DNA from: Plantago ovata
Taxonomy: Eukaryota; Streptophyta; Magnoliopsida; Lamiales; Plantaginaceae
Length of the DNA stretch: 64,000 nucleotides
Assembly: GCA_028274465.1 (NCBI GenBank)
Contig: CM051456.1
Coordinates: forward strand, 65,582,753-65,646,752
Direction: 5' to 3'
Position 1 is the first letter of the stretch; every line of letters starts with the position of its first letter. Under the pieces are notes generated by a model that was not told the DNA's origin, searched no databases, and was given only the letters and a program-made list of their open reading frames with translations. Of this stretch, positions 48,085 through 57,783 are shown piece after piece. A program made the translations under genes and the position numbers.

Positions 48085-49042
48085 TTACTTGACTAGCCTG
48101 TGTTCAATGGCCCCTTGCACATTATTATAAATGTGCGAGCCACAGGCTGTATCTAATACCCAACCATTGGAGTCAAAAGTAGTCATGTTCATTTCAATAA
48201 CAAACATACCTGAGCTAGAAGTCGGTGGCTTCTTAGCTTGATCTGCCCTCAGCTTAGGGCAATCTTTCTTCCAATGTCCTTTCCGCTTACAGAAATGACA
48301 TCCATCTGTGCGTACCGTTCCTCTTCTCTTGAACTTCCTTTTCTGGTTCAGACGCTTAGGCTTATCACTCGAAGTGTTAGCCTTGGCTCCCGACTTTCCC
48401 TTACCCTTAGCACCTTTGTTTCTCGGGTTTCGGTTAGACGGTTGCCCAACAAACATGATCGACTTCTCCTTATTAGGAGGAGTTTGATCATATGTCTTCA
48501 GCAGATTATGGAGTTCGGGCAGTGTTACGTCCTTCGCATTCATGGTGGTTAACGATGAACTGCGAATACGAGCTCGGTAATGATTGAAGGACAAAGATCA
48601 CCATGATCTTATTCTCATCTTGAGAACATGTTCAGACATGTTCCCTCCTTCATTGAGCTTGCATCTGTGTATCTCTTTGATCAAATCAAATTCAACACTT
48701 CTAGTTGTCGTCTCAAAGAGCGACTCAAGATGCTTTAGCATCTCGTACGGCAACATGCTATCATGTTGTCTCTGCAGCTCATTGCTCATTGCCGCCAGCA
48801 TAATACACTGCGCGGATCTAGCATCCTCATGATGCTTATCAGACCTTGCTTTGTTGGCTTGATTCCAAATCAGCAACTTGATCGGCAGTCTGATTCTCGG
48901 GACACACGAGATTAGCCTCGTCCAAGACGTACTCAATCCTTTCGTACCTCAGCACCAAATATATATTCCTGATCCAATCTAGGAAGTTTGGTCCGGTCAA
49001 AATTTGCTTCTCTAAGACAGCACGGAGCGAGATTCTCGCCAT
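48085..49042 (-). pseudogene. gag and protease of element B (broken)
   Basis: The gag start is ATG at 49042 (MARISLRAVLEKQILTG, then GPNFLDWIRN), a typical copia gag beginning. The frame changes near 48870 and again near 48600. The zinc knuckle CHFCKRKGHWKKDC lies at about 48300-48255, preceded by a Lys/Arg-rich stretch. The protease motif near 48160 reads VLDTACGSH, where copia proteases normally have D-(S/T)-G, so the catalytic triplet has Ala for Gly and the enzyme is probably inactive. The frame ends at 48085. Confidence 0.83.
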
Positions 49043-49611
49043 TTCGGTTTCCAGGAGAAATAATATAGAACGAAAATAATAAATCAACTATTGAAATATT
49101 ATTTCTAAATACACAGTCAACATAACTAAACAACAAGGTCCTTTAGCTGTTTAGCTCCCACTATTTTCACATATGCTTGCCCCCACAACAAACATACGGG
49201 TAATGTCCAACAAGTTACCGTAGTGGCCAAGATCCAAATCCATACTATGCTATACTCCAACGGGGGCTGGTTGCATAGCATAATACGACCGGTAGGACTA
49301 GTAAGACTATCCAATTGCGTCACGCAACTCTTGGTTGTTAAATCTAATTTAACCCGATGCCCTACATATTGTACCTATCGAGGTCGCTAGATACAATATG
49401 CAGTAAGTCATAACCATAGGCTTACTCTATTCTGACGATTACTGCGAGTCTGTAAGACGAGGTCGCCAATACAAGAAAACGCAATGAAAGTTCAGAATTA
49501 AAGCACTCTATGGAAAGCATCTCAGAAATACATACATATATATATTTCTGTACTTATATTGGTTGGGGCTTGTAGCTTGAGGGTTGATATCAGTCATCTA
49601 CAAACAATTAA

Positions 49612-49783
49612 GGGCGCCGCCTACCCATCATGCATGAACGGTCAAGCACATAATGGATGCCACCTATCCATTCTAGTTCTAAACGCGGTCAAGCACATAA
49701 TGGGTGCCGCCTACCCATACATAAAATATGCGGTCCGACATATAAGAGGGCGCCGCCTACCCTCGCATGCATAGCGGTCGAAC
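49612..49783. repeat. ~58-bp imperfect tandem repeat, four units, leader of element B
   Basis: Four units start with gggcgccgcctaccc or a close variant (49612, about 49670, 49703 region and 49753 region), followed by a variable AT-rich segment and then cggtc with aagcacataat or similar. The boxes are better conserved than the spacers. Confidence 0.7.
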
Positions 49784-50279
49784 GGAAAGTAAAATACTTG
49801 GTATTTAAACATGCATTGTCAAACAATAGCATATCGAGCATACGAAACAAATAGTAGCCTATGTGGATGCCAAATGATTTCATAATTTCATTATGAAAAT
49901 TATAATCCCATAATTATAATCTCTATGAAATAATTGAAAATTTGGACTATATTGAAAAATCGAAAATTCTATTGACCAAGTAGCAATTTTCAAAAACCCG
50001 AAGGACTTAATTGTAATTTTTGAAACCATAGAGGTGTTAAATCTAAAATTCAAAAGTAGAAGGACTAATTTGCAATAAACAATAAATTGATAAATTACAA
50101 ATAAACCCTTTAACTTTATACTAATTAAATTTAACCCCTCTAGTTAAAAACAATTACAATTAAATCATATTTATATTCCAAATATAAAATTCAATCCTCA
50201 AAATTTTCAAAATTCGATTTTGGGTCAACCCGAAAAAATATATATGTATTAAAATATGGGACAAGACCTAGTTCCATCC

Positions 50280-50445
50280 CCTACCGTGCCTGCGGCCGCG
50301 GGCGCCGGGAACGGGCGCCTGCGCCCGCAGGCACCCGGCGCCTGCGTCCGCAGGCGCGGGTGCCCGCAGGCACCCGGGGCGCCCTAGGCGCCATGCGCGG
50401 GCGGCACGGCGGCACCCGCCGCCTGCGTCACGCAGGCGGCCCGGT
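50280..50445. repeat. GC-rich block with short perfect dyads, leader of element B
   Basis: About 165 bp of very GC-rich, CpG-rich sequence in otherwise AT-rich DNA. It contains cctgcgcccgcagg, cctgcgtccgcagg and cctgcgtcacgcagg, each a perfect inverted repeat of 6-7 bases with a 1-2 base centre, plus repeated gcaggcacccggcgcc units. In RNA it would be strongly structured. Confidence 0.8.
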
Positions 50446-50614
50446 CAATATATATATTTTAAAACTTTTTTTTTTTTTTTTTGAAAAAAATATAAATTCT
50501 AAATTTATATAAAAACAAAATTTTTGAAAATCAAATTAATCATAGAATCAATTGCATCCACATATCTACAAAATCATACAATAGATATACGTATATACGT
50601 AAACAATTAACCTC

Positions 50615-50626
50615 GCTCTGATACCA
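50615..50626 (-). promoter_or_regulatory. primer binding site (initiator tRNA-Met), element B
   Basis: The plus strand reads gctctgatacca directly before the LTR start tgtaag at 50628; its complement tggtatcagagc is the initiator methionine tRNA primer site. It confirms minus orientation and that 50628 starts the 5' LTR. Confidence 0.92.
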
Positions 50627-50627
50627 C

Positions 50628-50787
50628 TGTAAGAAAATATGGTCAGAGTTACCCCTAGGGTACGCAGCGGAATTTCAAAAATTTTCATAACATACAGGTT
50701 AATTGATTTTGTATATGTCGTACATATTTAAACACGTCAATTAAAAGACTAACCTTACTTCCAAAGCAGCTTCCAAGTCTTCGTAAT
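50628..50787 (-). repeat. 5' LTR of element B, first 160 bp before element C
   Basis: Matches 42706 onward (tgtaagaaaatatggtcag...) with several mismatches, then stops at tcgtaat, where element C begins. The rest of this LTR should resume after element C, beyond the window. Confidence 0.88.
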
Positions 50788-51549
50788 TGTTAGTGTTGAA
50801 ATATGTCCAGTCCGCATGTACGAACTGGAGCGGTCTAAGAGCGCGACAAAGCATGATGGGCCGTCCCTCAAGGGGCACGACCACACCCAAGTATGTCACT
50901 AAGGTGTGGACCGACCAACATAGGGTCCGACCATCACTGGGAGGACAACCCTCAAAATAAGCTCATCATAAGGACAAAGCTGCCAGTGAGCTCGAGGAGC
51001 ATCTCTCTATGGCTCGAGGAGGTCCTTACGTCAAGGTAACGCTCCTTAAGAGAAACTGAGCAAGACACTACTCGCACCTTTCACGTACAAGGAGGGCTCG
51101 AGGACCTGGAGCGACCAGTCACGGTTGCTCCGTTGGGCCAAGGCCCACGGACCTCCTTAATGGGCCGGGGCCGAGGAAGGCCTCAATCCTAGCCGTACAC
51201 GTGTCGTGATCCTACGCGACCGGAAGTTGAAAGGCCACGAGTATATAAAGGTCTCATTTACTCCTCAACAGTAAGCAATAATAACACCTCTCAACCACCA
51301 CATTTACTACTCGTACTAGGGAAGCCTCACAACTCCCTACTCGTAAAGTCGCCTCTCCGGTCTGATACCTTACAGACCGGGTAAGAGACACTAACCCCCC
51401 CCCCCCCCCTCTAGTCTATTTAAGGTACGAGGAAGCTACAAGAAGACTCACTTCCTACCTCATAGGAACACTACAAGACGAAGAACTAGAATGACTTAGA
51501 TTAGAGACTTATTGCGAACTTAGAAAGAAACACGAATTACCCTTCAACA
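50788..51549 (+). repeat. 5' LTR of gypsy element C
   Basis: 762 bp from tgttagtgttgaaatatg to cttcaaca. A TATA-like gtatataaagg is near 51241, and a C15 run occupies 51395-51409. It matches the complement of 29061-29899. Confidence 0.9.
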
Positions 51550-51551
51550 TT

Positions 51552-51567
51552 TGGCGCCGTCTGTGGG
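51552..51567 (+). promoter_or_regulatory. primer binding site of gypsy element C
   Basis: The sequence tggcgccgtctgtggg begins two bases after the LTR end and is a primer site type seen in plant gypsy elements of the Tat/Athila group. I do not assign the tRNA with certainty. Confidence 0.75.
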
Positions 51568-51632
51568 AAGCGACACAAAAGGTCCTTGCCCTACTGGTCG
51601 AGCCATCTACCTCCTCGTGACCCTTCACGAAT

Positions 51633-53173
51633 ATGCCTCCCAAAAGAAGCAACCGTCTTGCTAATGCACCACCCAGGAACCCTCCTCGACCTAGAGGCCG
51701 TCCCTCTAGTAACGGCCGCGGAGGAGGAACGGATGGTGCTCCGAGGGCACCAAGAAACAACAATGTTGCAAGGGATCGGGATTACACGGAGGGGGCATTT
51801 ACTAATGTCACGAACACCCAAAATGAAAGATCGGGGGAGAACAACCCGCAAGGAATCCCGGTAGGAAGTTCCTATGGAGCGTTGAGAATCCCGAACAACG
51901 CCGAGCCCAGGGGGCAGCCTCCTCCAGTAGCAATCAATCAACCTCCCGTAGCAGTGAACCCTCCTCAACCGGTCGCATTGACCTTCACCCTTCCTGATGG
52001 ACGTGTAGTCCGTCCATCAGACTTCGGGATGGGCGAAGCTCAATATGGTCTATTCCTTCTCACTCTACAAGGTTACGTCAGAGGTAATGAGGCTGCTAGG
52101 GTTAATGCCGAGATACAAGGTCAGGGAGCACAACCAGCGCCGGTACTAGAGCAACCTCGTGAAACCATGGTCGCTCCTCGTCAATCCCAAGGAAGAGCAC
52201 CAGTTGCACAAGATGAAGCACATTCGAGATCTACACAAGGCCGATGCAATCTCGACTCGGACCATCAAGAGTTCAGTCGAGGTTAGGACCACAAGGTGCC
52301 CCGGATGACTTGAGAGACTTGATTGATAGAAGGATACGGGCATCGTTGCAAAACGTAGCTCAACAAGAAAATAGAGCTCAGGTGGTCGCTACACCACCCG
52401 CTCTCCCCAATCAAGTTACGCCCAACCAAGTAACTCCTCAAAATGAACAAGAAGCAGTGGCGGAAAATCAATCATTGAGAACAGTAGTCGAGGTAACCCC
52501 CTTGATCGACCCGATCACGGGGAGGAGACTCACTCTGGAGGAACTCAACGCGAGGAAATCCGCACTTGATGCTCAGATAGAGACTCTACGAGGAACTGTC
52601 CAAGAGAAAGAGCAAGACCAAGATCCGAGCCCCTTGTGCGGTGAGATTAGAAGCCACCAGGCCAAAATTGAAAGAGGGTTCCCCACCTTTGAAAGCTATG
52701 ATGGAACAAGTTGTCCGAAGGATTACTTGGTAAGATTCGGCACTAAAATGGACGCTTACGGGCATGATTCAAGGACCAAAGCACTCCTCTTCCCGGCTAA
52801 ACTCTCTGGAGAAGCCATGAAGTGGTGGTCACGCCTCCCTCACCGGTCCATTAAGTCATACAGAGATCTCTACAAGGAGTTCTCTAAGCGTTTCGAGAAG
52901 GTGATGAACGCCAAGAGACGAGTGAGGTACTTGGCCGAAATTGTTCAGAGAAACAACGAGGACTTGAGGGACTTCATCAACCGTTTTCATGAAGCAGCCC
53001 TCCAAGTCGAAGATCACTCGATCAATGAGAGGAAGGAATATTTGTATGGTAACACTACCAACATCAAGTTCAAGACGTACTCTCAGCATCGTGTGTGGAG
53101 AATGAAGCACAACTGGCCAAAGTTTGCAAGGATTTCCTCGAGGCTGAGGAATTCCGAAAGACCGTCACCGTGA
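51633..53173 (+). pseudogene. gag of gypsy element C (frameshifted, cut)
   Basis: ATG at 51633 opens a Pro/Arg/Asn-rich N-terminal region (MPPKRSNRLANAPP). The frame ends at 52286 and the protein continues in another frame from about 52260 after a frameshift. The gypsy gag core follows at about 52680-52900 (TFESYDGTSCPKDYLVRF, AMKWWSRLPHRSIKSY, YKEFSKRF), fitting the retrotransposon gag family (PF03732). A further frame change near 53080 leads to the stop at 53173; in the neighbouring frame the coding-like reading runs into the element D/E insertion at 53187. The zinc knuckle is not reached. Confidence 0.85.
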
Positions 53174-53186
53174 GAACCAATCTTCC

Positions 53187-54049
53187 TGTTAGGAAACTTG
53201 TAATTTTGATGAGCAATTAACCATGCTAAATTAAGAACAGTCCAGTAACTAGTACTCTTAAGGTCCATAGGAATTTAGAATTTTAAGGACATTGTAAAAG
53301 AGGAACGTTTGCTGATGACTTAGTTAGGTGTTAGATAAGTTATTTCTTTTGCGTATGATGTATTTTATTTTCTGAAAAGAAAATATCTTATTGATGCTTA
53401 GCTTTAATGTATCTTATTTTCTGAAAAGAAAATAACCTATTGAAGCATTTGCTGAAGATATATTTTGTTTATTACAAACAAATTATTGAAGCAAATAAGA
53501 AACCGGTCAGAATCTTGAAGACTTTTGAAGATCTGAAGACTTGAAGACTTGAAGATTGCTGAAGACTGGTAAGGCACGTGTTGCTCAGAAAGTGGAATTT
53601 TCAGCAATAACATTGCATAAGTGAAAATCTGAAAGACAGAGTAGGTTGTGCTTGCTGAAACTGAGACTGACCACTTGCTGATAAACATATGTGACCTCTT
53701 GCTGAATGTACGAGAATTTGCGCTCCAATGTTACTGTTTGAATTCTATTCAAATGTGCATTCAATGCAAAGCATGCACGCGAAGGACATGAAGACTAGAA
53801 GACAAACAAAGTCGCTGCTGAAAGTACAAAAGCAAGATAGTGACATGTTAAGGAACAAAAGCCTTAGGATTTGAAATTCAAACGGCTCCTTACTTGCACT
53901 ATAAATAGAGGTCATCCGGCAAAGAGTTGAAGTGTGTCAACAACGTGATCAAACTCTCACTTGTCCTTAAAAACTCACAAACCTTCAAACACTCTTACTG
54001 CCATTGATCCGTTCCAAGACTTAAAGCTGGAAAAAGCTACTTGTGAAGA
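53187..54049 (+). repeat. first ~860 bp of the Sirevirus-type LTR (D/E)
   Basis: Starts tgttaggaaacttg like A. It contains a duplicated segment (ttttctgaaaagaaaat repeated near 53370 and 53420), many TTGCTGA motifs, and a TATA box ctataaatag at 53899-53908. It ends at about 54049 where minus-strand gag sequence begins. This is the only copy in the window that keeps the LTR centre. Confidence 0.82.
53900..53907 (+). promoter_or_regulatory. TATA box of the Sirevirus-type LTR
   Basis: The sequence ctataaatagagg, about 713 bp into the LTR, is the best promoter candidate of the family. The corresponding part is missing from the LTR of element A. Confidence 0.65.
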
Positions 54050-55462
54050 AGTAGTTTGCTTGGTCAGAGTTTCAGCAAGTTGTAGTTTCTCTTGCTGTTT
54101 GCTGAGAATTTTCTCAAATCTCTCGATTTCTCCTTGAATCTTGTCAAGGTCAATCTCGTCTTCACTTTCTGAATCTGAGTCAGAGGTAGAGTTGTTTACC
54201 TGACCGGCCATGAGGCAGAATTCGTAGTTCGACACATCTGGATAAGCTTCCATAGCTATTCCACACACTTTTTTGCCAATCTCCACGTCTAGAGTGGCTT
54301 CTTCATCGTCGGTGTCTGAACTTTCATCCTCACTGTCTTCGGAGCTTGTATCAATACACAATGCATCGATTTTTGCTTGAAGCTTCTTCTTTTCTTCAGC
54401 AATGAAAGCTCTTTTGAACTTCTTCTTCTTTTCAGCAGATTTGCCTTTCAGCAAAGGGCAATTAGCTTTGAAGTGTCCAGGCTTTTTGCAGTAAAAACAT
54501 AGATCATTTCCAACTGCTGGTTCTTCTGATGATGTAGCTTGCTGAGCTTGCTTGTTCAGCGAGCTAGTATCATTCTTGTACTTATGGTAGTTGTTACCAA
54601 GATGCTTTTTCAGCTTCTCTTTTGCTTTTCGCCTTTCAAGTTCCTTACTGATGAACTTCTTCATGTTTTTAACAACTAAAGCATTTTCATCAGCAGGCTC
54701 TTTATCATTCTTCTTTTCAGAAGATGACGGCTTTGCAGCAAGAGCAATGTTTTGCGATTTTTCAGCAAACACATTTTCTCTTTGCTTTGTCTCATAATTG
54801 ACAGTAGCAAGATGAGAGAACAACTCTGTTGGTGTAATGTCAGGCATTCCTTGATTATAATAGAAATTCTGTGTATGGATCCATTCTTGATTCAAACTTC
54901 TGATGATAGTTTTCACTTTCTCAGAATCTGAATAAAGATTTCCAACACCCAGCGCCGCCATTTCACTAACAAGAGTTGTGAATCTGAAGTCCAAGTCTTC
55001 CAGTGACTCGTTAGCACATTGCTTAATGTTTTGAAACTTTAATTTAAGTACTTCAAGTTTGTTTTCCTTGGTCTTGTCAGATCCAGCACAAAGATCTTGA
55101 ACCATTTTCCAAGCTTCCTTTGCAGTTTTAGCACCCCACAGTTTGCACTGTATGGTATCCGGAGTTGATCGAATGATGATGTTTCTAGCTTGGCCATCAA
55201 GACGGAATCTCTTAGCTTCGTCAGAAGTTCATTCCTCTCTTGGTTTTGGCACAACCGTATCTGATGGTTCGCCTTGGATGGTTTCCTTTCCAGATTCAGT
55301 GGTTCTATGAGGGAAACTCCTTTCAACCTTGGTGATCTTGATAGGTCCATCATTAATGACGGTGACCATCTCATCACTAATGGCCTCAAGATGTAGCATC
55401 ATGTTGTTTCGCCATTTCTCGTAATTTTCCAGCTTCAGCAAGGGAGCATCTCCTAAAGACAT
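54050..55462 (-). pseudogene. gag of D/E in the inverted block
   Basis: Minus-strand gag starting at ATG 55462. The capsid region, an intact zinc knuckle CFYCKKPGHFKANC (54499-54458), the acidic tract and the start of the coiled coil are present. One in-frame stop lies near 55229-55231, where A has a Trp codon; downstream the frame is open through the junction at about 54050 and ends in LTR-derived sequence at 53975. This copy keeps the gag start codon and the ~67 bp missing from A, so it is the best guide to the family's gag. Confidence 0.87.
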
Positions 55463-55560
55463 CCTGTCAGCAAAGCACTACCAAACTGATCAAGTGAGAG
55501 TGATTTACGAAAAGCACTTAAGGGGATCTAGGTTCAGTGCAGAAGGCTAAAGAACCTCCT

Positions 55561-55572
55561 GCTCTGATCCCA
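55561..55572 (-). promoter_or_regulatory. primer binding site in the inverted block
   Basis: The plus strand reads gctctgatccca; its complement differs from the usual initiator tRNA-Met site at one base. It lies two bases from the LTR terminus at 55575. Confidence 0.85.
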
Positions 55573-55574
55573 CT

Positions 55575-56330
55575 TGTTGGTCCCTTTAAACAACAAGAAA
55601 AGACTAGAGGGGGGGGTGAATAGTCTTTTCAAACTTTCGTCGTTTAAAACTTTCTCAGCAAGTACTTATTACTTTTCAGTAATGAGTTTGCTGATACTTA
55701 ACCTTCTCAGCAAGCGTAAGTTACTTTACAGTAGCTTGGTTTGCTGATACTTAAAAACAGAGAGCGGAAGTCTTTGAAACAGTAAGTGCTATTTCAGCAA
55801 GCAAAGTGTTTCAGCAAGTGAAGTGAGTGACTGTGTACAAACAGATATAATTTGCTGAAAGCTAAATGCAGTAAGTAAATCACACAAACGCTTTTATAGT
55901 GGTATCTGAGAGTGGCGTAATCTCTCAACTAATCCACTTCGTCCTTTCTAGGACTGAATCCACTAAGATATGATTGAGGTTCCTTACAATCTCCTACCTA
56001 AAGCGATTCAACAGAAACCAAAGCACACTAGCTTTGTTCCAACCTAACTAGAGAACTCAACCTTGTTCTCCACCAAACTTGGTACTTTTAATCAGCAAGA
56101 CTATGCTCGATTAAGTTCCCCCTGAATATCACGCCTGAAAGGGTGTATTTTCAGTTAGAGAGTTTTGGGGTGAGATAACTTTATTAACTTATTCAGTTAC
56201 AACAAGTAATCTAAGAAACACAACTTGGAATACTTTGCAGTAAACAAGTTTGATTGTTTCTGGTGTCAAGACTTGTTCTTGTTCGAAAGAAAGAACACTT
56301 AACTAATTTTCTTAGCCGAGTTTGTTCTAC
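55575..56330 (-). repeat. 3' half of the Sirevirus-type LTR, inverted block
   Basis: From tgttggtccc at 55575, matching the complement of the LTR end in A (to about 56110), then sequence absent from A's LTR to 56330, where plus-strand gag begins at atgataaagag. The twin stem-loops are at about 55655-55755. Joined to 53187-54049 it would make an LTR of roughly 1.6 kb. Confidence 0.82.
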
Positions 56331-57780
56331 ATGATAAAGAGCCTGCTGATGAAAATGCTTTAGTTGTTTAAAAACCGAAGGAGTTCATTAGTAAGGACTT
56401 GAAAGGCGAAAGCAAAAGAGAAGCTGNNNNNNNNNNNNNNNNNNNNNNNNNNNNNNNNNNNNNNNNNNNNNNNNNNNNNNNNNNNNNNNNNNNNNNNNNN
56501 NNNNNNNNNNNNNNNNNNNNNNNNNNTGAAAAGCCACTCTAGACGTGGAGATTGGCAAAGAAGTGTGTGGAATAGCTATGGAAGCTTATCCAGATGGGTC
56601 GAACTAAGAATTCTGCCTCATGGCCGGTCAGGTAAATACTCTACCTCTGACTCAGATTCAGAAAGTGAAGACGAGATTGACCTTGACAAGATTCAAGGAG
56701 AAATCGAAAGATTTGAGAAAACTCTCAGCAAACAGCAAGAAAACTTCACTTGCTGAAACTCTGACCAAGCAAACTACTGAAAAGTACTTTTGCTGAAGGA
56801 AGAGACAGAAGAAAAGGATGCTGAAATAAGGCGTCTTAAGAAGTTGATTGCTGAGGCTGCAGAGAAAAATCTCAAATGGCATTAGAATGGAAGAGTATCA
56901 GTCCTCAATTCTAAAGTTACTTGCTGAAATCCAAGAAATGAAAAAGATGAAAATCAATTTCAAATCCTATGTGGAAGCAAGTAATACGCTGACTGAACTA
57001 AACTCTTATTTGAGAGATCCATCTCAGAAAGAAGGTTTAGGAGCAACGTGTGAAGGTGATAACGTAGAAATCTTGAGAAAAGATAAATCACCTATCTCCT
57101 TTGTACGTGCTACTGATAGTAGTCCTCCAGTAATCTATCAGTTTGGTCAAACTAAGGTTGCTGAAACATGCAATCAAGTACCTATGACCATAAATCCGCT
57201 GTTGCTACTCAAAGTAACAAGACTTTAAAAGGAAACATGTTGCTGAGAAGCAAACTGGAAAGAAGAAGAATGCCATGAAGCATTCCGCCAAACAAGTTGC
57301 TGAAAAGCAAGTTGTTAAGACTAAAGGCAAGATTACTAAATGTAATCAGAAGTCCTTGCTGACAAACCTGAATCAAGTAAGGTTGCTGAAGCTAAAGCTC
57401 AGCATTCTCCGAAAAGTGGACTAGGTTTCAAACCAAGCAAAGTCAACTCTTTCATGAGTATAAGCAAAGTCAGCAAAGATACTTCAAAGAGATGAAGAAA
57501 ATCAAGCCTAAGAGTTCTGAAAAGACTCCCAATGCTAGGACTAGAAGGAACCTTGCTAGAAAAGAACTTACTGAAAAGTATGTTCAGCAAAAGGTCAACA
57601 GAGCAAGACACCACATCAGAAAGTGGATTTGACCAGCACGAGTCAAAAGTCTTTCAGCTCAAATCCTCCTAGTTCCTCAACAAGTAGAAAACAAGTCAAA
57701 GTTGAAAAACTTCAGACTTGGGTTTCCACTGGACGCATTCTTGAACATGTTAATGGACATCCATCATTGGATAATTAACT
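56331..57780 (+). pseudogene. gag 3' part of element E, many indels, with gap
   Basis: Corresponds to A's gag from just before the knuckle to the tail. Coiled-coil (about 56660-56960) and Lys-rich tail sequences are recognisable, but one-base losses and gains, often in homopolymers, change the frame repeatedly. The knuckle falls in the N gap. The gag end reads LEHVNGHPSLDN before a stop near 57777; A is frameshifted just before that point. The density of indels here, against the clean pol that follows, suggests poor sequence quality near the gap. Confidence 0.8.
56427..56526. other. assembly gap, exactly 100 N
   Basis: A run of 100 undetermined bases, the length commonly used for a gap of unknown size. 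It lies in the gag of element E close to the inverted block. Confidence 0.98.
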
Positions 57781-57783
57781 TGT

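Larger units (their letters stand above)
49043..50614 (-). other. 5' leader region of element B
   Basis: About 1.57 kb between the primer site and the gag start. It holds a ~58-bp imperfect repeat block (49612-49783), AT-rich sequence (49880-50270), a GC-rich block with dyads (50280-50445) and an 18-base-scale poly-T run near 50466-50482. No coding frame is credible. Confidence 0.6.
42706..50787 (-). mobile_element. element B: second Ty1/copia lineage, minus strand
   Basis: On the minus strand from right to left: partial 5' LTR (50628-50787), primer site, long 5' leader, gag with zinc knuckle, protease, integrase, RT, RNase H, polypurine tract, complete 3' LTR. Domain order is copia, but LTR, gag and pol are unrelated to the Sirevirus-type family here, and there is no ORF after pol. 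It is inserted in the env-like ORF of A (five bases before it: gatcc) and interrupted by element C in its 5' LTR. Stops and frame changes are frequent. The exact copia lineage is not clear from inspection. Confidence 0.9.
50788..53186 (+). mobile_element. element C: Ty3/gypsy element, plus strand, 5' part
   Basis: 5' LTR, primer site and gag of a gypsy element with the same LTR family as minus-strand C'. It is inserted in the 5' LTR of element B (five bases before it: gtaat) and cut within gag by element D/E at 53187. Pol is not visible. The link to C' suggests one Tat-type family with LTRs of about 760-840 bp. Confidence 0.87.

Noticed and set aside
50466-50482. Poly-T run as a poly(A) tail of a non-LTR element
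   Set aside because: It lies within the leader of element B next to the GC-rich block, with no non-LTR coding sequence or target duplication.
51395-51415. C-run followed by ctctagtct shared by the gypsy C LTR and the Sirevirus-type LTRs
   Set aside because: The match is short and low-complexity, and gypsy C' lacks it; common descent or exchange is not supported.
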